Shown here: positions 48,901 to 61,255 of the stretch, piece by piece
How the letters are laid out: every line of letters begins with the position of its first letter
Position numbering within the stretch: the first letter of the stretch is position 1
From: Lutjanus erythropterus
Taxonomy: Eukaryota; Chordata; Actinopteri; Lutjaniformes; Lutjanidae
Length of the DNA stretch: 64,000 nt
Reading direction: 5' to 3'
Assembly (NCBI GenBank): GCA_020091685.1
Contig: CM034601.1
Coordinates: 3,906,920 to 3,970,919, forward strand
The notes under the pieces: generated by a model
What the model was told of the DNA's origin: nothing
The model's database searches: none
What the model saw: the letters and a program-made list of their open reading frames with translations, nothing else
Program-made: the position numbers and the translations under genes

Positions 48901-49010
48901 GCGGGACTTGCCTGAGAGTGTTGTGTTGTCATGACGACCCCTCCTTCTCCAGCACTCTAAGCCCTGCCCCTACATTTTTTTATGAGGAAATATATGGGGG
49001 CGTTTGCCTA
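48640..49010 (-). promoter_or_regulatory. sgcd: candidate sgcd promoter region
   Basis: This stretch lies upstream of the sgcd start-codon exon. It has an inverted CCAAT box (CCAAT on the plus strand at 48651-48655), a GC-box-like motif (GGCGGGAC near 48901), a GGGGCAGGGC motif on the minus strand at 48961-48970, a TGACGAC CRE-like site near 48932, and an E-box CACATGTG at 48868-48875 inside a short palindrome (CCAGAG / CTCTGG arms, 48861-48884). A TATA-like ATATATTT lies on the minus strand near 48990. These are what I see; the role as promoter is inferred from position and motif clustering. The gene may also use other promoters further upstream. Confidence -1.
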
Positions 49011-50889
49011 TATGTGCAGTATGTGAAGCTCAAAGTATTACATACAGCAACACCAGGATGTTCTGTGTGTATCAGCTGCCAGGATACTGTCAACACTATC
49101 ACTGACTAGACAGAATAATGGCTGTAAAAGACTTCTTTCTGATTATATCATCAATTTAAATTATATATATGAAATTATATTTCATCACAAATAAGTCTCA
49201 AGTCTCTGCACTCAAGTCACAAGCCAGTCCCAAGAGTTTCAAGTCCTCGACAATGAAACTTGGTGGAAAGGGCATGAGCCAAGGAAGAACCCATTACATC
49301 ACGGGGGAAACACCTGAATTTTGTTCTACTTTTGTTAACATTGCAAAACAGGGCATTTGGTCTTGGTGGAGTGAATGCTTTACAACACAACCCACACTCT
49401 GATTTAACCTATACATGTGCACTCTGAGACAGTGACTTAATAAGTGATGCAACTGTAACATCAACACAGTTGTCTCAGACTAAGGTGTGGCTATGGAAAC
49501 ATAAATACACACATATCATGTATCTAATTATAGGCAACTACTACTCACATCAAAATCTGCAAAAAAAACTCCACTACAGCTATTAAAGGCACACTATGAA
49601 GGACATTCCAAAAAAAACAAAAAAACAAAAAAAACAATAGAAATTCAAGTAAATAATCCCACTAAATCATCACTTATGACGACAGTGTGTGGGGAAGTCT
49701 GTATCTCTCTTCCATCTGCCTGCATTTTCTTGTTTTCTTATATTTTGTGGTGTCTGGGACATTTCTGCTTTTTCTCGTGCACCTGTAGCGACAGGATGAA
49801 GTTTCACTTCAGTTGTATTCACACAAAATCAGGCATTGTGCGGGGCTATGAGCATGTTTATTGTGCTTTACAATGTGATCGCCGTGTAACGATCAAAAAA
49901 TAATGTTTTTATTTATATTTTCTTTCTCTAACCTCTCTTATTCGTTGAGCCATAGAGGAGGGGTTTGAATCATGCATTTAAACAGTCCTGCATATTTTAC
50001 CTTTAAAAAAAGTGTGTTTAACTCGATGCTTCAGCAGAAACAAGCAATAATACTGACTGTAAAGTTTGCACTTGCAGATGTGCTTATTGTAAGAATTTGT
50101 CATCTTTTCTTAAAAAAGATTGAAGATGTTTAGTTTGAACCTTGTGTCTGTTCTTTATGGTAATGTGTGCAACGTCATGACATACATACTGTAGAGGAGG
50201 CAGGAAATGCTTTTGTACTTAAATTTTGGTCATATGCCTCATTTTGTAAGGTTTGGACAAACAACCTGCTGAGTTTTTTTATTTTTTTATTTTTTTTTGC
50301 TAAAGTGTGAAAACTTGGTGACTCAACTTTAGCTTTAAGCTAATCAGACATGTCCACTCCAGCAGAAAACACAGACCTGCTGGATGATTTTATTAGCTAC
50401 GCTCCTCCTTGTGGCCTACATTTCCACTGGCTCACTGCAGTAAGTAGAAAGTCTTATTTCTTGCTTTCTTTCAACTTTCAAGTGCAATCTTTAAGTCTCA
50501 AGGAAGTCAAGTTTCAAATTTGCATTTCTCTGAATTAAATCAGACTCAACTTTAAGTCTATAGCATTGTGCATTTTTGTGCTTTTACTCGCATCTAACAG
50601 CTGTGAGGAACAAACGTTTGAGTGATAGCCATTAAACATACAAAGTATGCTTTTTAATGTAGTGCTGAGAAGTACTTTTGTGAGCCTTGTTGTGAGCCTT
50701 TTAGGCCACAAAGCTGAGGGTACTGGTATTGAGTGGAAGTAAAGCAATTAATGTTTCATTATTCTTGCAAAATGCACTTAGTTGCATTGTACTGTGTATA
50801 ATCCTCCTGTCATGAAGTGGAAAGTTTTTGTGAAAACTATCTTTATCTTAGTGGCTGTAGTTTCTGGTGGTGTTGCATGGTATTCATAT

Positions 50890-51669
50890 GAATAAAATGA
50901 AAAACAGAATGCAATGATTTGCAAATACAGTACAAAGACAAGATATTTAGACATGTTCAAACTGATGAACTACTGTTTTTGTGAATTTGATGGCTGCAAC
51001 ACATTCCAAAAAGGCTGGGACAGGGCGAACAAAATACTGGGAGGTGGACAGGTTAATTGGGGACATTAGCATCATGACTGGATATTAAAGGGGCATCCTT
51101 GTAAGGCTCAGTCATTCACAAGAATGGAAAAACAGCGTGGCAAACAGTCCAACAGTTTGAGAAAGTTTCTCAGCACGCAACTGCAAGGAATCCAGAAACA
51201 GTGCCGACTTCTCTGGGACCCCAAATCATCTGAGATGGACTGACGCAAAATGGAAAAACGGAAAAGTGCTGCGGACTGATGATTTCATGTTTGAGGTTGT
51301 TTTTGTGAATAAGTCTTTCTCGTCCCTGCATATTTCAGCAAGACAAAGCCAAGACACGTTCTGATAAAAAATATGATCCTGGACTGTTAAACACCTGCAG
51401 TCGTGTATCAAGCAAAAGTAAGAAAGAATTTCACTTTCAAAACTTTGACATTTTCAAAACTTCAGTTCCCAAAGGCTCACTGGGTGTTGTCAAAAGAAAA
51501 TGTGATGTAACACAGTGGTAAACATGCCCCTGTCCCCACTGTTTGTGTGTATATTTACAAAAAGAAAATGAACTTCATCCGTTTGAACTTCTTTGTACTC
51601 AATTCAGTCGAATAAAGGTTGCAATTACATTTTACACAGCATCACTACTTTTTTGGAATTGGGGTTGTA
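50890..51669 (+). mobile_element. internally deleted Tc1-like element
   Basis: The left part has AAACAGAATGCAATGATTTG and GAATTTGATGGCTGCAACAC, and the right end is TTTTTGGAATTGGGGTTGTA, the inverted form of the usual TACAACCCCAATTCC start, which is itself missing at the left. The transposase remnant (51124-51521) reads on the plus strand: an N-terminal piece (MEKQRGKQSNSLRKFLSA), then a jump to the catalytic region (AAATCATCTGAGATGGACTG matches the usual HLRWTDAKWK), a TATTTCAGCAAGACAAAGCC block (FQQDNAKPH region), and the C-terminal GTGATGTAACACAGTGGTAA (GDVTQW-stop). The coding part is about 400 bases instead of roughly 1 kb, with frame breaks and stops, so it is dead. A typical worn copy. 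Confidence -1.
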
Positions 51670-51829
51670 TACATTTTGCTGTCACTCTGTTTTTTTAGCC
51701 ACATGTTTTTGATGGAAATATGGCCATAAAGCTTCAGAGAATGCTTGAAGGAGAGGGCATGCATGTGTGAGTGCACGTGCGTGACAGTCAGCATGTGAGC
51801 TCAGGACAGAGAGCGAAAGAGAGGGAGCG

Positions 51830-52050
51830 ATTTAGAGAATGCAAATTCCTCTCCTCCACTTTAATGTTCTGTGGCCTGACAGCGAGGGAGGAAAAAGCCT
51901 CACAAAGCTTCTCCTACAAAGCTCCACTTTCTTTTCTCTGCTCTCCCCTCTTGCCTCCTCTCTTCTCCTCCCTTCCTCCCTCTCTCTGCAGCCACACTGA
52001 TCCCATTCTCCCTGCCTGCTTGTTTGTGGTGAGACTGATTTTGTAGGTTA
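51830..52050. other. octamer site and pyrimidine tract with splice-like signals
   Basis: A perfect octamer ATGCAAAT at 51839-51846 precedes a unique CCTCCACTTTAATGTTCTGT segment, then a long plus-strand pyrimidine tract ending CTCTCTGCAG near 51990 and, 37 bases on, GTGGTGAGA. This could be a chance decoy exon or part of an undescribed transcript on the strand opposite sgcd. Confidence -1.
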
Positions 52051-52354
52051 GGGGAATACTTCATGCTTTGATGTTATATCCAGCAGTTTCACAGCGCTGC
52101 GCCTTTGATAAGAAAAAGCAAGGTGCTTTATTATTAAAAGAGGTTAAAAATCCTTTTATATGCCCATAAAAAAGGGTTAAGCTTCAGATATGTCCGTGCC
52201 CTAAACTCACCGACAATTTTTAAGCCTGGTAATTTCAACAATTCAGAGGTTTTGTTTTTCCCTTTAACTCTTACATAAGCCACAATGAACATACAGCCGC
52301 TCTCTCAGTAGCAGCGTAGCCTTGAAGAAAAAAAAAAAAAATAGCAATCATTGT

Positions 52355-52680
52355 CTAAGAGGCGAAGCAAGTCCTGAATCTTAAGTGGGCAGCCGGGACG
52401 GAGGCTGCAGACACCAGTGGGAACCTCGCTGTTGTTCCCTTGGCTGCGGCTGGAGCTCCACTTGATGATGTATTAATCAATAAATAAAAGGGAAAATCCC
52501 TAATAGGCCCGTGGTAAAGAGAGGAGGAACACAGCGCAGCCCCGTCTCATAATGAAGATGTAGTGCCGGCAAATACACAGGGGAGGCAAGGCAGAAGATC
52601 TCATACTCAGACAGATTTTTAAACAAGAGTTTAAAAGAAGATGGAGGAGATGCTGGGGAGATGGAGTTACACGGCAAAGC
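52355..52680. promoter_or_regulatory. candidate conserved non-coding element
   Basis: A long unique block with AAGCAAGTCCTGAATCTTAA, CACTTGATGATGTATTAATC, TAATAGGCCCGTGGTAAAGA and GATGTAGTGCCGGCAAATAC. It lies about 3.9 kb upstream of the sgcd start-codon exon. The minus-strand open frame over it has no domain. Regulatory or an upstream leader exon are both possible. Confidence -1.
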
Positions 52681-53394
52681 TTGATGAAGGAGGCAGAGAA
52701 AAAGGCTCGCTGCTTGAATGAAATGTCAGTGGGTGGAGTTTTGATCTAAGTTAAAAAAAAAAGAAAAGAAAGTCAGAAACCAGCTTTTATTCACTTTCAC
52801 GAAGTTGTGTAATTCTCTGAGGTCAAATAAATTCCTTTTCAAAGTGAAAACATGGCTGACCAGGCAGTCATGTTAAGCCAAGCAGAAAAACATGCGGCTA
52901 CCTTCTGTAAAGTTTTAACATTTACACTCAGAGAAAGTCAGAGATTCGACTGAGACTCTCCCAGTGGAGCAGTCTTAGTTTTCTCCCTTTGTCAGTCAGT
53001 GTGCATTACAGTAACAGGATGAAACAGACAGAAGCCTACAAAAACGTACAGGGAGAATATGTCAGTGTGGAATTACAAATATGGGGAATCATATGGGACA
53101 CGATTATTGGAAAAAAAAAATCCACGTGACAACGTGCTGCTGGTTAACTGATAAGAGAAGATGAAACGTGGTGGTTTTTTTTAGCTGTGTTATTGTACAC
53201 AAAGCAGTGCAACAACTTGACAGGCTGTAAACTTTATAAACTTAAGTCTCTAAATAACCACAAACCACTAAACTAACTGTGATGGAAGCAGAGAAGAGTG
53301 AGAGAAACGGAGCGCAGATGATGCGCTGTCAGCCACTTCACCAGACAGCACTGTGGGGCTTACAGGAGAGGAGATGCTCGCTTTCTAGTTTGCT

Positions 53395-53590
53395 TGTGCT
53401 TGTTTTTTGCCACTGACAGACTCAGATTCTTGTTATAAGCATCTGACAATGTTAAGGAAAGGATTACTATGGTAAGAGACTTTCCTTAAAGAGTTATATG
53501 GTTGTGTTTAACCAAAAAGAACAGCAGTTTTATGGCTCGCTAACCAAACTGATCAGACTCCCTTTGTCTGTCCTTTTAAATCATCGTTAC
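53395..53590. repeat. fragment of the 3.2-3.9 kb repeat family
   Basis: TTTTTGCCACTGACAGACTC, AAGCATCTGACAATGTTAAG and GGAAAGGATTACTA match 3686-3760 in diverged form. Confidence -1.
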
Positions 53591-54384
53591 TATTCTCTGA
53601 AGATCTGTTTGAGGCATTTCTCTGTCTAAGGTTGCACGAGATTTATATGTTGAGTTTTAATGTGCTTCTCCGTGTGTCTCCCATAGGCTTCAACAGAACT
53701 GGCACCAAAGCAACAGCAAGCAGAGCATATAATGTTTGTTGGTGATGTACTGACCCTTTCTTCTTTTTTAGCTTCCCTGGGTCACTGCAGTCAGTAAAAA
53801 GTTTTCCCTTCCTCTTTACCAAGCCCACAGTGGCTGCGTTAGACCAATGTTCTTTTTACAAGTAATTAGTCCAATTGATTGTGCTCTGTTTACATGCTCC
53901 ACTATGAGCCATCAGGAGAAAAAAACAACAAAAAAACAGGTCTAAGAACACAATGAATCCAGCACTCGACAACAGGTTGCTCTTAAACAGGACTTTTATC
54001 AGTGAAGTTATTCAGCAGAACCTAGAGTAAACACATCACCAATTCAACGATGGATCCACAGGAAAAGAAGCACTGCTCAGAAAAGTGGGAGCAGTTCCTT
54101 AACAAGTTAAATTACATCCTAACTGTGTGAGGCTGTACAGTGTTTTTTTTTACTACAACATAAATAGCAGGTTTGACTGCTAGTTTATTCACAGAAAACT
54201 GCTGGAAATGGTGCTTTTGCATTTTGGCACCAGTCTGTAGACACGTCTGTGATATATTTTATATACATACTGTTACAGAGTAAGGAGACTGCCAATGTTT
54301 CCCAAATATTTAAGACTGCTGGAGAAGAGACTACCAGCAACAGGGAGCACTAGACCGTGAGTACATAAAAGTTTGGTGGGGTTA

Positions 54385-54560
54385 CTTGGTTAGGTTTAGG
54401 AAAAGATCATGCTTTGTGTTAAGCTCCATAAGTCACGTGACACAAGTCAAATATGTAACATGACTTACTGTAAAACTTTCAATAAGTCAGCTTTGACTTT
54501 TGGTTTCTCACAGGTCACGAGTCCTGTGCTTGAACCACACATGACCCTCTTTACCTTTTC
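54385..54560 (-). repeat. interspersed repeat family A, inverted fragment
   Basis: Reads CTTGGTTAGGTTTAGGAAAA, GATCATGCTTTGTGTTAAG and CACGTGACACAAGTC: the reverse complement of the right part of 31715-32110. Confidence -1.
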
Positions 54561-55258
54561 ATTTTGTCAGACACATTAACTGGTCAGAGTAAACACACAG
54601 CTGCTGCAGCCACGCTTCATCTAGAAAAATGGCGTCACAACTATTTTTTTTCCACATGATACATGGTTCTTTGCAGACATAGACAGTAGAAACGATCTGT
54701 TGTTCATAGCAGGAACATGACAACTCAAGTATAGTTTTAATGGCTATATCTGTAGAAATATTACAGACATGAAACTTTTATCTCTCCCCCAACTCCCTCC
54801 CTTCTCTCTCTAATGTTCTACGAAGAAAGGGAGAAAAAAATCACGCTCGTTTCTGGTCACAGCTCTTTTCTTTTCTTCAAAACTCTTTTGCAAGCTCAGT
54901 CCATAAAGACAGGGCTGGTCGTAGCAGGGCTGCAACAGCAACACTGTCTGTGTGCTCACCTCCAGCGTGCAAGACAGCGGTTCAGCGAAGCAGCCGTCGC
55001 GCTCACAGACACAGATGACATACACAGCCATTTTTCTGGTTCCCTTTTAGTTGTAATTAAAGTTACATTAACTTAAATTTGTAGCCTGGACAATATGTAT
55101 TCAGCATGTAACAACTTGCCAACAAGGGATCATAGTTTGTTTGTATTTTATGCAACTATAACTCATCTCTCTAATTTAGTTTAAGAGTTAGTTTAAGTTG
55201 GTGAGATTTCAATTTTTTTACTGATCATACTTTAGAGATCTAGGGATACCAATTTTTG

Positions 55259-55274
55259 TTGGTTGGTTGGTTGG
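55259..55274. repeat. (TTGG)4 microsatellite
   Basis: Four GGTT/TTGG units. Confidence -1.
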
Positions 55275-55924
55275 TCAGTCCCCCACTTTGGTCCAGACAA
55301 ATATCTCAACAACTTCTCCATGGATTGCTGTGACATTCTTGATCCCCAGAGGATGAATCCTTATAATACTGATGATCTGATTTTTAATTCAGAGGCACTG
55401 AGCCAAGACAGCAACATGTAGAATTTAGCGTTTACAGTCTTTTTCCTGTATCCATCAGCTACAGTTTTCCCCAGTCTCTGCGTCTCTTGGCATGGTTCAG
55501 TCTGAGGTCACTTAGTCTGAAACCCTTTCCTTCTTAGGCTCCGCCTTTTTGATGTTTAAGTCGTCCAATTAGATTACCGCCGCCCCTGAGAAACGTCTGA
55601 ATAACAAACAAACCAATCTGTGTGTTTGTGCAGTTTGTTTCTGTCTGTGTGTAAATCCGCGCCTGTCTGTATGGATGAGAGAACAACCCCTCGCCATGTT
55701 TGTTATTGTGTATGTGGGAGCTTTGATGGCGAGGAGGTGTCGGACATTACTTGCCAGCCATTCTCTGTTTTGTTTGTCCATCATTCATTCGTCTGTCAGC
55801 TTTAGCTCTTCCATCTGTCTGCGTGTCCCTCCAGGTACGTCTCTGTACTGCATTCCCATAGTGATACATAATGAATGTTGTTGTTTTTATTGTGTTCTTG
55901 TGTGAATCATACCTAAGGCTGAAA

Positions 55925-56150
55925 AATCCCCAACCTGCCCCTCTCAGCCTGAGTGTCTGGATCGTTCCTTGCCGGCTTCACTCTGTGTATGAAAACAGCC
56001 AATTACAGGCCCAGACTGGTCCGGCGACTGGGTTTTAGAGCCAGTCCAAGCGCGAGCGACCTTGGTTGAATATGGATTATGTCACAGATGTCATCATGAA
56101 TAAATATGGCTATTTATTTCCAACTCCAACCAGAATCAAATTGAACACTC
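55925..56150. promoter_or_regulatory. strongest candidate conserved non-coding element
   Basis: Unique, sharply different from its repeat-rich surroundings. It holds CAGCCAATTACAGGCCCAGA (CCAAT and homeodomain-type TTA cores), a CGCGAGCGACC CpG cluster, and GATTATGTCACAGATGTCAT then AATAAATATGGCTATTTATT, an AT-rich stretch with MEF2-like TATTTATT. It sits about 7.5 kb upstream of the sgcd start-codon exon. Conservation itself is not shown by one sequence. Confidence -1.
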
Positions 56151-57027
56151 TCTTGTTTATCCGTGTCCTCCTCCTCCAGCTGACAGTCTGACACTTTTTT
56201 TCTGCTTTAAATCAACCATAAGCGGTTCAGGCATTGTTTGTGATAAAACAATGAACCTAAATTCATCAAAAACACCATGTTTGTCTCATTTTCTCTTCAG
56301 CGCTCATTGGGATATCAAAAGGATCAGATGTTGCCAGATCACAGAGCAACACTTAACTGAAGAAGAGGTGATTATCATAATCAGATGCAAATGTTATGTG
56401 AAAATTGACTAAACATCCGGAACATCTCTTGTGGGGCCTTTAGTTTTACTGTTCAATCTTATCTGAGCACAATGCCAAACAGGTTGTTTATTCCAGAAGT
56501 AAATCCATATTTTCCATTTGGAATGAAAATCATTACCTCATATTCCTCGCTCCATATATTTCATGATCCTAAACAGATTATTTTTTTTGTAAATAAAGGG
56601 GGATCCAAGACCCGCAATAAAACATTACTGGATCCGTGACCGTAAAATGACTTCAGTGAGCCAACTTGTGTGAATGCAGAGCTGTGCAGAACTGATAACT
56701 GGTGTGAAGGCTTTGACCTCGTCACTCTCCACGAGAATGGAGAGGTTAGGTGTGAAAATAGCAAAAGTACCATTTAGTTTTGTTTGAAACCAGTCAGTGA
56801 ACTACATCTGAAGTCAGTCAAGGATTTGTTAATTTTTAACAGGGGGGGATGGCCCTAACTTGTAAAGTAAAGTCTATATTCGTGGTTATGTCTCCTCTAA
56901 AATATTTTGTTACAGAGGTGGTTGGAGCTCAGTCTGAGGCTGTAGGTCCAGCAGCACAGACACAGAATAATCCTAGAAATACTGTAGAAATACCACAGAC
57001 AGCAGTGTGGCTGCAGTGTGTGTCAGC

Positions 57028-57285
57028 CACTTCAGCACCAGGGACAGCGTCGTGGATTTCTCAATGCACAGCACAGTTAGACTACTATTATTTCAGAGCC
57101 ATGGTCGGAGCCATGGATACAAACTATCACAAACCTCAGTCAGATAAAGGATCAATTAGTCATTCACACTAGATGGACACTACTGCACTCTCTCTGCTAC
57201 TACAGGCTGGAAAGAGGGATGGAAGAGGGAATGTATCCCCCCTCATATCACCTACTGTCTCTTGTCTTGCACAAACACTAACGTG
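57028..57285 (+). repeat. uninterrupted copy of the repeat split at 22.9 kb
   Basis: CACTTCAGCACCAGGGACAG, CAGAGCCATGGTCGGAGCCA, then directly ACAAACCTCAGTCAGATAAA and CTGCTACTACAGGCTGGAAA. It gives the pre-insertion state for the copy at 22880-23435. 57550-57605 adds a weak match to 27606-27670. Confidence -1.
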
Positions 57286-57780
57286 ACCTTGGCACATTTC
57301 TTCCAGAACAGCCGGTTCCTTATCTCTGTAACATCATTTCTGGAGGCATCTATGTGACGTTATGTTTTAAAGGGCTGTCAGGGTCTGGTAGTCTGGTGAC
57401 GAGCAAAGAAATAAAGTCCACATACAGAGAAGGTGGGGTGGACAGTCCAATTATTTATTTTCACAGACTAATACTTCAACGGTTAATGAAAAATAAACTG
57501 TCTGCTCTTTTGAAGATTACCAATGATTTCTTTGAACCCATAAACAGAAACTCACTGAATAAACAACGTCTGTTAATTTTATCTCTAATAAACATGAAAT
57601 GGACACGTTCTGCCCCACAACGGAAATTCTAAGGTGAACACACTGATATTCAAGCTTAGCATGAAGCCTTTGACTTTGACATTGCCTCTGTATCACTGCT
57701 GTATTTGACCCGTTGGGACAGGACACAGGACACACAGGACTGTTTTCTGTTTATAAATCTACTACAAGGAACTTTCTTTC

Positions 57781-57880
57781 TTTTTTTTTTTTTTTTTGGT
57801 TGATTTTAGAGCCCCCTGTGGACAAAAGCAGTAGTGCTGACATTGTAATACAAAATTTAACATCAAAACCTAAAATGATC
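57781..57880. repeat. T18 tract and short repeat fragment
   Basis: T18 at 57781-57798, then AGAGCCCCCTGTGGACAAAA and GCAGTAGTGCTGACATTGTA, which I recall as part of a common fish repeat. Confidence -1.
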
Positions 57881-58619
57881 TGCATAAAAATCTCCTCCTG
57901 CTTCTTTTTAACTGCCTAATATTTTACTCACTGCAACTTTTATTTCAAAGAGAGTTGGACCTGGTGGTAGACATTAAAAATAACTATATATAAATAGACA
58001 ATCTCCTTGTGGATGGTCTTGTTCTCTGATGTAAGTCATACAAAGGCATCAATAATAAAGTCAAACTGACTTACAGTGAGTTGAAAACTTTTTTAAACCT
58101 TTGAAGCTTTAAAATGTAATTTTCACTCAATTATATTTCTTCCTCTACTATCCTGTCCTACTATATGACATTCAAGACATATTCCAACTGACTCATAAAG
58201 GACAGATGCAGAATAAATGTATCAGTTTTGGTTGGTTGGTTTTGGGGTACCTTTTCTGTTACTGAATACTTCTTTAATTTCCCAACTTCCTCAGCGCTGC
58301 TGACACAGCTCTAAAACTTCAGCACTTGAAGGAGCCGGTCAATTCAGCTGTTTCATTTTCTTCTCAATGCCTCAAGTTCATTTCCCTGTTAATTAGTCAT
58401 TTTGAAAGTCACCTCGCCGGAAAACAAAGTCTCGATTGGCAAACTGTCACAAGTGGCCGCAGCTCACCTGGAGGTACGCGGGGCAGTGGAAAGTGGAGGA
58501 AAGCTGATAATGTTGTCAACGTCAGTGTTTTTATCACATTATATCATATTTTCTCTCTTTCTTCTGTACAGCACTGATTAGTATGGGAGCCCATTTCTGC
58601 CAATGTGATTAAAAAAAAA

Positions 58620-58730
58620 GATCCTTTAAGTTATTATAATGAGAAACTTTTTCTCAAAATAGTGACTCAGTATCTAAGGAAGTCTCTAATTAGTTTGAAA
58701 AAGTTTCTTATTATTTTGAGATACTAAGGC
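58620..58730. repeat. palindrome-rich repeat like 11085-11235
   Basis: TTATAATGAGAAACTTTTTC, TCAAAATAGTGACTCAGTAT and TTTCTTATTATTTTGAGATA; the same word set as at 11085-11235. Confidence -1.
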
Positions 58731-58734
58731 TGGC

Positions 58735-58960
58735 TTTATACAGGGAAACTTGCAAATTGCACGCAGCTTGCATGCAAATTGCATGAAACCTAATTTCCAT
58801 GCAACTTGACAGTACCTGAAGCAATTCAAAAATAATTGAAGTCTCACATAACACAATTAAGCAGTTAATTTCACTAAAAGTAGCTAGCTAGATGGGTAAT
58901 TTTTAAAATAATAATTGTTTTCCCTGCTACATTATATCAAGTGGGAAGTGTCAGTGTAGC
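58735..58960. mobile_element. probable MITE fragment
   Basis: GGCTGGCTTTATACAGGGAA and a GCATGCAAATTGCATG palindrome (58769-58785) suggest a worn DNA element, but I cannot define both ends. Confidence -1.
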
Positions 58961-60384
58961 TTCATTTGCATCTTTGAATCTTATTTTGTATAATTTCTTT
59001 CACTGGATATTTTTTTTAAATCTGGCTACTGTTTCATAATGGCTGTGGTGGAGAACAGGAAGAGGTGTATTAATGCATTGGAAACAAACTTTGCCTCACT
59101 CACATTTGTTTGTTTACAGTGTTACCAACCTTAGATCAAGTCTGTGACAATAATTTCCTTCTGAAAACCTCCACAGGACCAGCTAATGCAATACTAATTT
59201 ATTCATTTTGGTGATAAGCCATTGTCAAGTTGAAATCAATCAATTCAAATCATCATGACATCATGATATGTACAAAGATCCGTGGCAGCGGTTCATTTTG
59301 TGTTATTTAAACCCCCATCCACTAGACAGCAGTATTATTGATCTTCACTGTTCTGATTGAATAAAATAGCATTAATAACTTTTTAAACTTATTCTATGCA
59401 AATAGTAGTGTGTTCTTTATAATATGACAGTTAGTAATATGTCACCTGGCTTACATCACATATGATACATATCGCCAGATTCTTGCCAACACACAGTCTT
59501 ATGAGAGACTGATTCCCTGTTCCCTGAAATATATACATTTCCACGGTTACCAGCGTTCACTCTTTGAGTGCTTGTCTTTGCCATCTATTCACGTAAGGAG
59601 CGCAGTGAGACCCCACAGATCCAAGCAGGTGTGCTGCTGGTTTTTTTCCCATCACAATGGCAGGAATGGACTTAAATAATAATTAAGTCCAGTTTGGTTG
59701 AATAAAGTTTACTTACTTAATACAGTGGTATTGATCCTTTTGTTGCTACATGCACTCGCTACATAAAACAGAGGCTGCATGAGGCCTTTTTAAAAAGGTG
59801 TCTTACATAAAAATTCAAGTTTCTGCATATTTATTTAGCTTACTGTATTATTAACAGTATGTACATATATTTTCCCTCGTGTCAGGTTTTATTGTGACGT
59901 GCTCTGTTCTCCGTTTACTCTTCTTTCCTGCCTTCCTCTTTGCCAGGAGGCATGTCTTCTTCCATCAGACGAAGTGAAGTCTCTGAAATCACTGAGAGCG
60001 ATCTGAAATCACTAACAGTCAATGAAACTGTCAGTTACCACCAGACGATTCAAAGCTCACATACTCTAGTCATATTCCTACCCCGTCATTCCCCCTCATC
60101 TTTCTCCAACACCGTGATTCTTTCAGAAAAAAAAAAAAGTTACAGTTGCACTCATTTATATGGCTTAGAGGGGATTTCTGCTGTATCACAGCTCAACAGA
60201 AACCAGTCTTATCCGTTCTCACAAAACGCTGCTGTGTGCAGCAAACCACCCCACTGTGTTGCATTTTACAGGATTGCATCAGTAAAGTTTCTACATATGC
60301 ATTTTTAATAAGTAACAATGGCCTCTGTGCTGCATGTGCAATTTATGGAGAAATGCTCAGTATGTAATCATAATAAGGTTTATG

Positions 60385-60480
60385 CCATGAATGTCCCAGG
60401 GAGCATCCATGCCCGCAATAAACCACATGGACAAGAGGAGCGCAGGGTCTCTTAACAGGTCAAGTCTGGGACGGAGTCAA
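60385..60480. promoter_or_regulatory. candidate conserved non-coding element
   Basis: Unique block with GTCCCAGGGAGCATCCATGC and CCGCAATAAACCACATGGAC (RUNX-like AACCACA). Appearance only. Confidence -1.
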
Positions 60481-61014
60481 CTCTATCGTTAAAATATACG
60501 ATGACTTTTATTATGTGCAGTGGGGGAATCCTAAACATGCAGTAAGCTGGGGACCAATTTTAAAAGCAGAGTTTGGGCCACACTCAGCTGCACCGAATGT
60601 GCATTTAACTTAAATAGGGACTTTTTGCCATTAAATTCCCATTAGTTGGAAAGCTGCAATAGGCGTAGAGAGATTTCACTGCTGCTGCTGTTCAACCAGC
60701 ATCTTTGAGCTTTGTGATTGAGAAAGAAGAGCAACCATGTGTTTGGTTTGTCCATCCTGGGCTGCTGTAGAGTCAGGGCAGTGCAACATGGCAGACTCTG
60801 GAAGAGGACCCCCAGTCTATATAGATAAAAGAGGCAGCAAAAACACGATTCTTCTTTTCAGGGGATTATACACTAATGAAGAATGATTTTAAAAAGTATT
60901 CCTCTCAATAGATCATTCTCAATGTAGCACACTTGCTCTTTAAATAGTTCCCTGTAAAACTAAAAGCTATGGATTGGAACTGTTTCGTCAAAAATGAATC
61001 ACGACTTTCAGCGT

Positions 61015-61255
61015 GCCGGTGCCCTTTTTATTTTCTCGCCCTTGCCCCCCCAAAATAATTCATGAGGTCAGTGTCTGGAACAGATGTATGATTGTGACAT
61101 CTTGTGGTGAAATCTGGCCCGAGACCTTTGCCATTGGGGTTTTTATTTTTCATCGTAGCCTTCGTTCAAAGGAAATGTCACAGAGGGCACTTTCAGATGG
61201 ACATCAGGCCTCGTGCAGAATACCAAATGTGTCTGTTTGGGTGCGTTGCTATAGG
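61015..61255. promoter_or_regulatory. candidate conserved non-coding element
   Basis: Unique block with CCAAAATAATTCATGAGGTC, CATCTTGTGGTGAAATCTGG, and ATTTTTCATCGTAGCCTTCG followed by TTCAAAGGAAATGTCACAGA. The plus-strand open frames here have no domain. Confidence -1.
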
